Below, piece after piece: positions 53,884 through 64,000 of a DNA stretch of 64,000 bases. Within the stretch, counting starts at the first letter, position 1, and the number at the start of each line of letters is the position of its first letter. A program made the translations under genes and the position numbers. The DNA is from Leptobrachium leishanense (lineage: Eukaryota > Chordata > Amphibia > Anura > Megophryidae): assembly GCA_009667805.1 (NCBI GenBank), contig CM019063.1, positions 57,954,881 to 58,018,880 on the forward strand, given 5' to 3'. The notes below the pieces were generated by a model that saw only the letters and a list, made by a program, of their open reading frames with translations, made no database searches and was not told the origin of the DNA.

Positions 53884-55095
53884 CTTGTGGATATACTGCC
53901 CCAGCTCATGGATATATGGCCCAGCTCGTGGATACTGCCCCAGCTCGTGGATACTGCCCCAGCTCGTGGATACTGCCCCAGCACGTGGATATACTGCCCC
54001 AGTTCGTGGATACTGCCCCAGCTCGTGGATATACTGCCCCAGCACGTGGATATACTGCCCCAGTTCGTGGATACTGCCCCAGCTCGTGGATATACTGCCC
54101 CAGCTCGTGGATATACTGCCCCAGCTCGTGGATATACTGCCCCAGCTCGTGGATATACTGCCCCAGCTCGTGGATATTGCCCCAGCTCGTGGATACTGCC
54201 CCAGCTCGTGGATACTGCCCCAGCTCGTGGATACTGCCCCAGCTCGTGGATATTGCCCCAGCTCGTGGATACTGCCCCAGCTCGTGGATATACTGCCCCA
54301 GCACGTGGATATTGCCCCAGCTCCTGCCCCCCAGCTCCTGGATACTGCCCCCCAGCTCCTGGATACTGCCCCCCAGCTCATGGATACTGCCCCCCAGCTC
54401 ATGGATACTGCCCCCAGCTCCTGGATACTGCCCCCCAGCTCATGGATACTGCCCCCCAGCTCGTGGATACTGCCCCCCAGCTCGTGGATATTGCCCCCCC
54501 AGCTCGTGGATATTGCCCCCCAGCTCATGGATATTGCCCCCCAGCTCGTGGATATTGGCCCCCAGCTCATGGATATTGCCCCCCCAGCTCATGGATACTG
54601 CCCCCAGCTCGTGGATATTGCCCCCCAGCTCGTGGATACTGCCCCCAGCTCATGGATACTGCCCCCAGCTCGTGGATATTGGCCCCCAGCTCATGGATAC
54701 TGCCCCCAGCTCGTGGATATTGCCCCCCAGCTCATGGATACTGCCCCCAGCTCATGGATATTGCCCCCCAGCTCATGGATACTGCCCCAGCTCATGGATA
54801 TTGGCCCCCAGCTCATGGATACTGCCCCCAGCTCATGGATATTGGCCCCCAGCTCATGGATACTGCCCCCAGCTCATGGATACTGCCCCCAGCTCCTGGA
54901 TACTGCCCCCAGCTCCTGAATACTGCCCCAGCTCATGGATATTGGCCCCCAGCTCATGGATACTGCCCCCCCAGCTCCTGGATACTGCCCCCAGCTCCTG
55001 GATACTGCCCCCAGCTCATGGATACTGCCCCCAGCTCGTGGATATTGGCCCCCAGCTCGTGGATATGCCCCCCAGCGCTCATGGATATATGCCCC
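53884..55095. repeat. 19-22-bp CCCCAGCTCGTGGATA array
   Basis: About 58 units. The left part is TACTGCCCCAGCTCGTGGATA (19-21 bp); the right part has longer C runs (CCCCCCAGCTCATGGATACT). Same motif as the cargo arrays of hAT elements A-C and F, and followed by the same class of GC-rich palindrome, but flanking terminal repeats were not resolved. Confidence 0.94.
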
Positions 55096-55610
55096 AGCTC
55101 AGACATGGGGCGGCTGTTCGAATGCTCTATTGGCATTCGGACAGCCGCCCCATACTTACCTTTCCGAGCGACGCCGGGAAGTGAAAGTTTCCCGCTTCCG
55201 CTCGTTGAAGGACCCAAGCCGCGGTCACGTGACCGGGGCTTGGGTCCTTCAAAGAGCGGAAGTGGGGAAACTTTCACTTCCCCGGCGCCGCTCGGAGGTT
55301 GGATGCGCTCGGCAGGCGGGTAGAGGCTGCGAGTGCAGCCTCTACCCGGCTGCCGCCCGCATCCAACCCCCGAGCGGCGGAGGGACCTTTCCCTTCGCCG
55401 CTCGGGGGTTGGATGCGCGCGGCAGCCGGGTAGAGGCTGCGAGCGCAGCCTCTACCCGGCTGCTGTGTGCATCTTGTAACCGTCGCGGCGATCCGGCAGC
55501 CGGCTCGTGCCGCGGCGGTTGCATGCGCGCGCAACCAACCGCCGCTGGTTGCGCGCGCATGCGCAGAGTAAGGCTTGGCGACGGACACGCCAAGCCTTAC
55601 TCAATTATAG
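55096..55610. repeat. GC-rich palindromes adjoining the array
   Basis: 55104-55300 has arms with CATTCGGACAG, CATACTTACCTTTCCGAGCG, GGTCACGTGACC (CACGTG at 55226) and the complements. 55300-55605 is a series of inverted GGTAGAGGCTGCGAGCGCAG / GCAGCCTCTACCCGGCTGCC blocks matching 19800-20165. It ends with a short AAGGCTTGGCG / CGCCAAGCCTT hairpin. Confidence 0.85.
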
Positions 55611-55689
55611 TATAGATGTCAATTGAATAAATGAATCATGTGGAGATTGAAAATGAAAAAGGCAACCTGGATATACAGAAGAGTCCCCA

Positions 55690-55965
55690 GTAATTTGGAG
55701 GGTCTTGAGTAAAGAGAAGGTTTGTAAATCCAGGAGGGGTCCATGATGCAAGGTGGGTCTGTAAGGTGAGGAGAGTCCTGGTAGGTTAGGAGGGTCTGTA
55801 AGGTGAGGAAAACGAGAGAAATCTCAATGTATCCTTCCTGGTAAAATCCTTTATAGATAAATAAATAAAAGGTGAGGAGAGTCCTGGTAGGTGAGGAGGG
55901 TCCGTAAGGTGAGGAGGGTCCTGGTAGGTAAGGCTGGCTTGTGGAGATGGAAGTCTTGATATAAC
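55690..55965. repeat. GGTGAGGAGGGTCCTGGTA imperfect tandem repeat
   Basis: Irregular units of GGTGAGGAGGGTCCTGGTAG, interrupted at 55806-55862 by an inverted copy of the ACCAGGAAGGATACATTGAG dispersed repeat. A minus-strand 155-codon ORF here is an artefact. Confidence 0.75.
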
Positions 55966-56271
55966 AACAGAGTTATTACTTATTAGGCTGAGGGGGTTTG
56001 GTGATTGAGGAGTCTGGTTGCAGGTTTCAGGAGTAGCTTCATGGATGTCTTCTCTTTCTGAAGACAATGGCCGTAATGAAAGAGCTATGGATGGATGTGG
56101 GAGTAGTTTTTTTATGGAGGACCAGCCAGCGCTAATTAGATCCTGATGAGGGAGTGTGCTATCCTGGAGAAGAGGCCGGAGGATTCCTAAGGCAAAGCAT
56201 GATATGTATATGAAAAGTGATGCCAGGGCTCTATTCAGGCTGGAGCAGTGCATGGTTTAGTTTTCTTATTG

Positions 56272-56370
56272 CAGCGACGCCGCAAAACCTTACAGGAGAA
56301 CTGCATTCCCACACGTTCCCCCGTGGTCGCCATCGACTTGACCAATGAAGAAAGTACTAGCGAGTGAAGA
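56272..56370 (+). CDS. Possible terminal coding exon of an unidentified gene
   Basis: A strong acceptor (TAGTTTTCTTATTGCAG) precedes an open stretch ending in TGA. It translates as RRRKTLQENCIPTR followed by SPVVAIDLTNEESTSE. The hydrophobic VVAIDLT followed by acidic and serine residues is the form of a SUMO-interacting motif, as in several nuclear ubiquitin/SUMO pathway proteins. AATAAA is present at about 56578, compatible with a 3' UTR. No upstream exon was identified and I do not recognise the protein, so this may be coincidence. The minus-strand neighbour expected from human synteny (AGXT2) was not seen. Confidence 0.35.
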
Positions 56371-57660
56371 ATATTGCATTTACTCCCTATTCTTTCCCTT
56401 GGATTTTACAGATCTCATTTTATGCTGTTATTCTAAATAATGTGCATTATTTTATCTGTTCTACCCTACTTGCTGTATATTCTACTTACTGTATATTCTA
56501 CTTACTGTATGTTCTACTTGCTGTATGTTCCTCCTTTTACCGTTTAATCTGTTGAAAATCGCACACATTAGAAAGAATAATAAAACCAGTTATTCTTTAT
56601 TCTTCTTTTTGCACAGAATTCCTCTCTCATACCGTACTGTGTGTTCGGCATGTATGTATATTTGTCCTTCTGCCTCCTATTGAACAGCTCTATAGAACTT
56701 GTTAGCGCTATATAAAAACTTGTAACTGTAATTGTTTTTAAGAGACGCTATTTAAAAATATGGACAGTAAGTGCAGAAAAAAGTCTCGCTGCAATTTGGT
56801 AGATTGTACGCTCATGATTTACAATCCCTTGCAAACACACAAATCACGTCAAAAGAGCAGGTTTTGTCAACACATCACTTATTCGTTTTTTCACTACTCC
56901 CATGTGCTGTAGTTTTCAAAGACGACCAGTAAGTGGCGCCAGCGCTCTGTGATGTTGCATTAGATTATCTGGTCGTATATTGGCATTACTTTTACTGTCA
57001 GAATCCGTCTTTCAATCTGTCGAAGTGAACTGTCACATACATTTGGACTTTTAGCACAACACAAAAGGGTGTGTTCAAATGTATGTTGTTTTTTTTTTTT
57101 TTCTCCTAATGACCCTTAATTCTTTACAGACAGGTAAATCAGCATGAATAAATTCTATGCATCCAGAAAGCATGGAGGATTTTTCAACCCTACTGAGAAG
57201 GGGGGCATCACCGATTGTGTAAAACATGGGCCAGGACGCACTGTGGTGTTAAGTGTCTTTTTATTCTGTGTCCTCAATAAGTGCTTTAACTCCTTCACTA
57301 CCGATATTGAGATATCTCGGGCTTCAAATGCACCATCTGGTGCCCCGATATTGAGATATCTCGATATGCTGATCTGCAGCCCAAAAGCAAATTAAATTGG
57401 TTTGCTGCAAATTAATTTTGTTTGCTTTTGGGCTGCAGAAGGTGCCCCCAAAGTTTTAGCCCTGTGGACATAACGCTCAAAGCTCTGAAACATCGGGCAT
57501 TCAGCAGCCGGTGCAGGGAGAAATAGAAGAAAATAGACTAGCCGCTCAATCCTCTAACTCAATGTGACAGTGGATGGTGCAATCTACTGGCCAAAAATAG
57601 GTTATTTACAGTAAGACATACAATGGTATTAGCTCAAATATTTCTTACTTTAAAATTAAT
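56371..57660. other. Intergenic sequence, L2-type tail and no recognised gene
   Basis: 56630-56745 resembles the tail of an L2-like LINE (CTCTATAGAACTTGTTAGCG, CTATATAAAAACTTGTAACT). 57295-57440 contains an imperfect GATATTGAGATATCTCG palindromic repeat pair. No exon identified. Confidence 0.45.
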
Positions 57661-58753
57661 TTAACCCCTTAATGACCGCTGACGTACCATGTACGTCCTG
57701 CCCACAGGTCTCACTTAGATCCACGGACGTAGATAGTACGTCAGCGGCTCCTAACCTCCCTCCCGCCCGATACTTACCTCCCTCGCTGGCTCCAACGGAG
57801 TTCTGGCAGGGAGGAAGGCTGCCCCTCTGTTTTAGAGGGGCCAGTGGGCACGATGACATCACCGCACTGCGTGTGACGTCATCGGCAGGCACCTGCATTG
57901 AAAACCAGGAAGTGGAGGGCGGGCTCCTTTGGAGTCCTCTATCTCTCCAACCATGGCACCTAGAAACATGCTTTTTACACCGCTGGAAAGGGGAGAGTCT
58001 CCCCTTTTCAGCGGTGTATAAAGTTAACAGTTTTTCCTGCCGGATCGCGACTCGGCGCCAATCGGCGCTGAATCGTGATTTAAACCTGGAGGTCGCTGAC
58101 ATCTTGGATGTCAGCCAAGCCTCCAGGTCACCCCCCCACCCACTGACATCCCCACCATATGTGTGAGGATATCAGTGGGCCAGTTAACCCCCTAGCTGCC
58201 AAGGGGAGATAGGGGGATCCTTTGGATCACTTTATCTCCCGATCTGTGGCAGCTAGAGGGTCATGGCCTTTCCAATGATACCAAACATGCCCAGGTTTGG
58301 TGTAAAAAAAAAGCTAAAATAAATAAATAATATTTTTTTTAAAAAAAAATATAAAAAAATAGTTTTTTTTTTAAAAAAATTGTCTGGGGGGGGGTTTAGT
58401 TAAATAGGACCTAGGACCATCTAAAAATAATGAGCAAAAAGCTGTCAGAATGAGCTCCGCACACATAGGTGAACTGGCTCAGCAGTGAAGGGGTTAAAAA
58501 GCAAAAACATGTAAAAATTGGGTATTTCTATTCTTGGGACAAATTTTGAAACTATTTAGCCTGGGTCTTTTTTGGCGGTTGTAGATTTTGGGGATTAAAT
58601 TACGAAAAAGTGTGTTTTTACCATTTTTTCATCACATTTCATATTTTTTTATAGTAAATTATTTGATATGATGGAAATACTGGTATTTTTAGAAAGTCCA
58701 TTTAATGGCAGGAAAAATGGTGTATAATATGTGCGAGTTGCATAAACGAGTAA

Positions 58754-59189
58754 GGCTAGGGACAGATGAGCGCATTTTCTGCGGCCACCGTCAAAATGTA
58801 CGTCGATGCGTGCGCACGCATTTTTTCACGGAATACGCTTAAGTGGTCAGACGATGCGCAATTCTGGACGTATTTCATGACGGTGGGGTAAAAAGAAGTC
58901 TAGGGAAATCCGGCTGTTTGAACGTTATGTAGGCCGCACACTAGCAGCGTCTGACGTCTCCTAATCACGCACACACGCTGCCATGCGGCCGCAGCGCACT
59001 TTGTACGTCAGTAGCAGCGGTTTCACGTTCTGAGAAAAATGCGTTCATTTGCTGGTTGCGTGGTGTCGGCGCACTTTCGTACGCACGTACTGCGTATATT
59101 GGCCGTCATTGGCCGTTATGTGCTGCTACTGCCGCCGTGATTTAGTGCGCCTGCACGCGCGTTCCGACTGCCCCACTCTGACCCTAGCC
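58754..59189. mobile_element. PIF/Harbinger-type MITE, copy 3 (nested)
   Basis: Ends GGCTAGGGACAGATGAGCG / CTCTGACCCTAGCC with perfect TAA duplication (58751-58753, 59190-59192). The two sibling piggyBac copies show the uninterrupted site (CGAGTAAGAG), proving the boundaries. Confidence 0.92.
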
Positions 59190-59252
59190 TAAGAGGAAAA
59201 TTTGACCTAAACACGAACAGCGCAGAAACGTAAAAACAGCAGCGGTCACTTA

Positions 59253-59679
59253 GGCTAGGGTCAGACGAACGCATTTTTCGCGTTGTCCGTGAAAAAGTGC
59301 GTTGGAACGAATGGACGTATTTTTTCACGGAATACGCGATAGCGGTCATACGATGCGCATTTTCGGCCGTGATTTTGTACGGATCATCAATAAAACCCTT
59401 TTTGTGTCTGGACGTTTTGTTGGCCGGACATTAGCAGCGTCTGATGTCTCCCAATCACGCAAAAACGCCGCTATGCGGCCGCAGCGCACTCTGTACGTCC
59501 GTACTAGCGGTTTGACGTTCTCGAAATAATGCATTCGTTTGCCACTTGCGTTGCACGGACGAACATTTGTGCGGCCGTTCGTCGTATGCTGCCCGGCATT
59601 GGACGTCATTTGCTGCTAGCACGGCCGTGATTTCGTGCGGCTAAACACACGTTAAAACTGCGTTCGTCTGACCTTAGCC
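59253..59679. mobile_element. PIF/Harbinger-type MITE, copy 4 (nested)
   Basis: Ends GGCTAGGGTCAGACGAACGC / GCGTTCGTCTGACCTTAGCC. TTA left and TAA right, where the sibling piggyBac copies have CACTAAAGG, so the duplication was TAA with one later change. Only 63 bp from copy 3. Confidence 0.9.
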
Positions 59680-59848
59680 TAAAGGACGGATTTGTGTAAA
59701 ACCGCCCGGTCACTAAGGGGTTAAAATGATTTTACAAAAAAAACACTGGTTTATGACAATGTTTTTTTTTGGAAAATCACTTGTGGTGAAGGGGTTAAAA
59801 GTGGTTAAACTTATCAGGACTGAGAAAATGAGGAATAAATGAGTAGTC

Positions 59849-60280
59849 TTGTCATGCCCACCTCATCACCATCCCCTGATGTTCCTGGCAGCACACTTTG
59901 TTTTCTGTTCCACCCTGAATCTGCATTGAGTAATACCACCCAGCAGTGAAACAGTTAAAAACCCACACGTGATACACTCTCAATTTAATAAGGGCCCTGC
60001 CCCAAATAAACCTTTGCTGGTTCATTACAGCTCTTGTGTGCTTAGAGAGAAGTTCTGTTTACCTGCTGCTCTGCAAAGCCTATTTGTTCCCATTTATTTT
60101 GATTCCTGGCTCCTGCGATTATTCCACGCTTCCCATCATCCTACAGAATACTATCCGATCAGTTTCCATACTTCATCCCCTTCCAAACCTTACCCACCTG
60201 GTTAACTGGGCAGGAAACTGCATACTGGGTTCATAGTCCCCATATCCCAGTACCACCCCGGTACCTGGGCATGACAAGTC
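59849..60280. mobile_element. Element with TGTCATGCCCA inverted ends
   Basis: TGTCATGCCCACCTC at the left and CCTGGGCATGACA at the right, flanked by AGTCT on both sides as a possible 5-bp duplication. No coding capacity recognised. Confidence 0.5.
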
Positions 60281-61650
60281 TCTTGCAGCCCTACATGCAC
60301 ATAAATGACCAACACACAGTCCAACACACACACAACACACCATCGAATCTAAAAGTTATTTAAAATCACCTATCTGGAAAAGTAGTTTTGGTTGCACCAT
60401 GTTGCCACGCCATGTCAAGCGTACCAAAGCACTTCATACATAGGGTTCTAACCTAATTTTCTTATGGGGAAACTACATTATTTACTTGTAACAATGTATA
60501 ATTCTGGCATCCAAATTGTCGTGTTTGGGTTTTCCTTTTTTTAATTCGCTCTCATTTTTATCTCATCCTTTTCAGATGTGACCAGGAGGTGGTCTCCTTC
60601 CTGTAAGATACCGCCTCATGGAGCTACAGCATGCCTCCACGGACAGATGCACGGTGCGACACACCAATGAACCACAGCATCTGCTGTTCTGCTGATGTCA
60701 GGAGCAGATCATTTGAGCGTTCTCCCAGAACTCTCCTAAAATCCAGTCGTTTGACCTTGATTTCTGTCTCTTCAGAATTGACCCTAGGCTACCTAGTCCT
60801 CCTAACCAAGAGGTTTGTCTCTCACCGTGAATATTTCTTGGATTTGACTACCTATCCAGCCTAGGAATAAAATACCGGAAGAAAAACTTATTCCACCTAC
60901 ATAAAAATACTCATGTGGTGTTTTTAATAGACTGGAAGGACAATAGGTTAGATATTTAAAGTTTAATCATCTGCATTTTCTTTAAATACACTTCCTGCAG
61001 GATATTTGTAAGGTGATAATTACTGCCTTTCATGTTGCTGCAGCTCCGAATTAAAAAAAGAAATATATATTTTTTGACACCGCTCTATTAGAACACCTAC
61101 CTCTATAATCACCGTCATTATTCTTTCGTTTTCAGATATAATTTGATTTCGCAGGTAGGCTCTGGATTTGCACTGATCGTGTAGGTTGCTTTCTTCTTAT
61201 TCTGTTTTCAGATTTTTGTACACAAAAATTTCTTCTATTTTCCAGATGTATGTATATTTAATTAACCCCCCCACCCAAGTTAAAGCGGGCAAATGTCTGG
61301 TGGGTCACATGGGCCGACCCGGCAAGCTGACGAATCTCCCAACCGGCCCATCTGTGGCCAACGCTAGCTATGTAAGTGTCACCTTGCGGATTGCATGACG
61401 TTCTGGTGTGATTTTGGGATTGTTTTGCTTTTTAAACTCTGACATGAAGAATATTATGTAACGATGAAATAAATCTTAAAACTTACCAAATGCATTGATT
61501 TCATATTTTACTGACCTTAACCAATTCACTGTGGAGGACGTGAGGGATGCGTTGTCCGGATACTCTGTGTGGTGAAGGCAATGGTCTCGGCAGCTTTCCA
61601 TTCCTCCTTTGCCAATCACGGGGATCTCGCACAGCAACTTCACGTCTTAG
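60281..61650. other. Mostly unassigned sequence with weak exon-like segments
   Basis: Acceptor/donor-like pairs occur at 60575-60601 (TTTTCAG to GTAAGA) and 60776-60811 (TCTTCAG to GTTTGT), but encoded peptides are too short to judge. A better candidate lies at 61281-61371, listed separately. Confidence 0.3.
61281..61371 (+). CDS. Possible internal exon of an unidentified gene
   Basis: The acceptor CCCCCCCACCCAAG (or an alternative TTTTCCAG at 61238-61245) precedes an open frame VKAGKCLVGHMGRPGKLTNL then PTGPSVANASY that ends at a consensus donor GTAAGT. I do not recognise the product. The sequence could equally be repeat-derived, and no adjoining exon in matching phase was found. Confidence 0.2.
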
Positions 61651-61651
61651 A

Positions 61652-61992
61652 CTGGGGCCACACAGGCGCAATAAATGCATCTGTTATGACCCCCCCTCCC
61701 AGTGTCCGTCGTAACGTTACGATGGATCGGCTGGGAGGACCACACAATGTAACGTGCTTACTTTTTATAGCGCGTTACAATGGGTGTCGATTTTTACCTC
61801 CCGTCGAGCCGCCACGATGGACAACAGGCGGGTCTACAAAGCGAGTCTCCATAGGAGGCTAACGCTTTGTATCGCTGTACGTAACAATGTGCACATAGCT
61901 AGGTGGCAACACGGGCGTCTGAGCCGAAAGAAATTCCGTTCTCAAGGACGTTCTTTCCACACTCCTGTACGCCCATGTGTCTCCAGCCGTAG
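61652..61992. mobile_element. MITE with CTGGGGCCACACAGGCG ends
   Basis: Inverted ends CTGGGGCCACACAGGCG / CGCCCATGTGTCTCCAG around CG-rich sequence with TAACGTTACG and AACGCT motifs. Target duplication not clear. Confidence 0.5.
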
Positions 61993-62520
61993 TCATCAGG
62001 CCCACTGTGGGTAAGAGCCAAGTATACTGTCCGAGCATTGCGCAAGGTTGCAATAACATGACCAAATACTGGGAACCCAACAGTGCTGGGAAAATGCTGC
62101 AGTGGCTCGTCCATAAGGCCCACTATCCTTAATGAGACATCGCTGGAGACATCATCATAGTCTGATTTTCCAATGACATGACTGTTAAGGGTATATGCCC
62201 TAAAAAAGTAAACCGTGTGTAACCGAGGGGGCAGATAAAAAAAAATCAGACCACACCCAAAACAATCGCCAAAAGGAAAAGAATAAGCCTATTTTTAACA
62301 CTGATATAATATTTTGTTATTTCAGTTACAATTATCAAGGAGCTATAACACTCGCCATATTGCTTTTCTAACATAGCCGTCACGGACCCTATTCCTTCCA
62401 AGATGGTAATATGGAGCCACTAACAGGTAACCGTACACAAGCTGTTAACCATTATCAGCTCCCTATTACCGGCTCTTTTATCTGTGTACCTTTATGTTAC
62501 TGACTTGACTCATACCATAA

Positions 62521-62976
62521 GGCCCATGTCAGACGAACGCAGTGCTCACGTCCGTGTTGCCGCACAGTTTAACGTCCGTCATAGCATAGAATCCTGAGCA
62601 AGAGACCCACACACTAAGTGCGCACGCACCGAACAGCGCACGCAAAACACACGTGGCAAACGGGCAAGTTAGGCAAGAACGTAAAACCGCTACCACGGAC
62701 GTGCAGAGTGCGCCACGCCCACCACGTCCGCATAGCGTTCTGTGTGCGTGATGAGGAGACACCAGACACAGCGCATTTGCGACGTCCAGCACCTTGACGC
62801 ACAAAATGCCTTTTCATATCCTTTTTCATATTAATTTTGTTTCCCATATTTCCCTTTATTTCGACGTCCGTCATAAAAAACAGACTGTGTGGTGTCTACA
62901 GTATCTTCCGTCAGAACGTCCGTCCGTTGTGCACACACGCAGAGTGCACTCAGACTGCGTTCGTCTGACTGTAGCC
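62521..62976. mobile_element. PIF/Harbinger-type MITE, copy 5
   Basis: Ends GGCCCATGTCAGACGAACGC / GCGTTCGTCTGACTGTAGCC, TAA on both sides (62518-62520, 62977-62979). Interior colinear with copies 1 and 2. Confidence 0.87.
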
Positions 62977-63383
62977 TAACGGAGCTGATAATAGATACCC
63001 CCAGGCAGGGATCAAGTCGAGGGAGATTGAGTGAGAAAACACAGAGTTTCCACTATATTTCCAGAGCGAACTAAGTTCCCATTTGTCCCACATACTATAA
63101 AGCTTGTATTCACGTGTTCAATCCTATCTTTTCTTGTTACGTCACAATAAATATAGGATTTATCATATATTTTTGTTAAAATCCATATGAATACACAAAA
63201 ATATATCATAACCCCAGCCTGGTTATGTTAAGTGCTTGATGATAATTGCTGACTGGGGGACAGAAATCTTAGGGAGTTTCCCATACTTCTTTATTAGGAC
63301 TTGATCCCTGCACATGGGTCTCCTCTTTTGGAGCAAATAGAATGTTTTGGAGACTTGTGTGAGTCCTGCGTGATCATCATAAA

Positions 63384-63530
63384 TAGGGATGAGCTGTTCG
63401 GTTTGATCAGTTCGGAGTCCGGCTCGAAACTCGTCAGTTCGCGAACTTCGAACTTTTTGGCGTGTTCGGCTCGAGTTCGAAAAAAAAATTTCTTTTTGAA
63501 AAAAGTATAAAAAATGCTTAAAAAATACTA
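63384..63530. mobile_element. Left end of a hAT-like element (TAGGGATGAGC)
   Basis: TAGGGATGAGCTGTTCGG followed by dense TTCG/CGAA subterminal repeats, the same style as the other hAT elements here. The matching right end was not found in the window. Confidence 0.45.
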
Positions 63531-63985
63531 ATAAATCTAGTAATAAAGAGACTCTTTACTGCAGAGTATTATAAGCAACGGTTTATTAGATATTGAATTA
63601 AAAAACTACCCGGGGCAAGAAGGCACGCATGTGGGCGATGATTATCAATGGACGGACTGTGTACGTGGTCAAGAAGCGGTATGTATAATAGCATAAACAT
63701 GTTACATACACATAACACACATTACATACATCTACCAACATATGTCAACAACACATGCTGCAGCTCACCTCTAAATGACCTGTGCTTACAGCAGGGCCGT
63801 CAAACGGCGTAAACAACAGGTGTTAATTAGTGTCTGGAAATAACATCTGCTTCTAATTAGTCTGGTCTCATGAATTTGATACATTGCCTGCAGACTGGAT
63901 GTGGCTCCTGCACATGTATGAACTCTGTATGCTTCTGAATTCTAAGAAGTGTTCATTTTTGCTACATGAACCTCTGATATGCTGT

Positions 63986-64000
63986 TTAACCCCTTAAGGA
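63986..64000. mobile_element. Possible start of another piggyBac-type element at the window edge
   Basis: TTAACCCCTTAAGGA resembles the TTAA-CCCCTTAATGA start of the piggyBac family copies; the rest is outside the window. Confidence 0.4.

Larger units (their letters stand above)
57665..59720. mobile_element. piggyBac-type non-autonomous element, copy 3 (with two nested MITEs)
   Basis: TTAA at 57661-57664 and 59721-59724. Ends CCCCTTAATGACCGCTGACG / ACCGCCCGGTCACTAAGGGG. Colinear with copies 1 and 2 except for two Harbinger-type insertions near its right end (58754-59189, 59253-59679), which explain its larger size. Confidence 0.92.

Noticed and set aside
53845..55323. 492-codon and similar ORFs rich in PAHGYC/SSWILP
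   Set aside because: Frame-rotating translation of the CCCCAGCTCGTGGATA array; the same artefact appears at 10094-11201, 12159-12708, 20417-21174 and 45063-46161.
36150..64000. AGXT2 exons expected next to DNAJC21 on the minus strand
   Set aside because: I looked for its conserved aminotransferase motifs in the minus-strand frames and saw none; the gene may lie beyond the right edge.

Overview
This is a eukaryotic, almost certainly vertebrate and probably anuran (frog or toad), genomic window. It is gene-poor and very rich in transposable elements. Two conserved vertebrate genes are recognisable. The first coding exon of RAD1 (DNA-damage 9-1-1 clamp) lies on the minus strand at 122-316. The complete 12-exon coding region of DNAJC21 (J-domain co-chaperone of 60S ribosome maturation) lies on the plus strand from 2410 to 36149. 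All twelve DNAJC21 exons join in frame with GT/AG junctions into a 548-residue protein. The two genes are head to head, with a GC-rich E-box/ETS-containing shared promoter region. BRIX1, which I recall lying between them in human, is not visible here. The frog assignment is an inference from repeat types (L2-like LINE tails, Tx1/L1 ORF1, long-TIR Tc1, piggyBac, Harbinger and hAT elements).

Layout. 1-2409: RAD1 exon, a 38-bp minisatellite broken by a hairpin element, and the promoter. 2410-36149: DNAJC21. Its intron 1 (14.9 kb) contains a 12.8-kb foldback transposon (3647-16419) with a perfect 9-bp target duplication. That element's arms are about 20 and 16 inverted copies of a 175-bp satellite. 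Two hAT elements in opposite orientation and a 3'-truncated L1/Tx1 fragment sit inside it. Introns 2-11 hold more hAT, Harbinger, piggyBac and SINE insertions and a 1.4-kb pure C/T tract just before the last exon. 36150-64000: mostly nested repeats, including two Tc1 transposons (one almost coding-intact and split by a piggyBac element), three relatives of one piggyBac family, five Harbinger MITEs, and two isolated exon-like segments that I cannot assign (56272-56370 and about 61281-61371).

The most unusual pattern is a recurrent cargo. Several hAT elements with three unrelated terminal repeats, and at least two arrays without resolved ends, carry the same two-part interior. One part is an array of about 21-23-bp units based on GAGCTGGGGCAATATCCATG. 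The other is a GC-rich palindrome with a central CACGTG and consensus splice-donor-like GGTAAGTAT/GGTGAGTAT motifs on its arms. Three other repeats contain a (C/T)TGAGRAA-stem-GAAAC motif that resembles a hammerhead-ribozyme core. Many insertion boundaries could be fixed exactly from target-site duplications or from empty sites preserved in sibling repeat copies.
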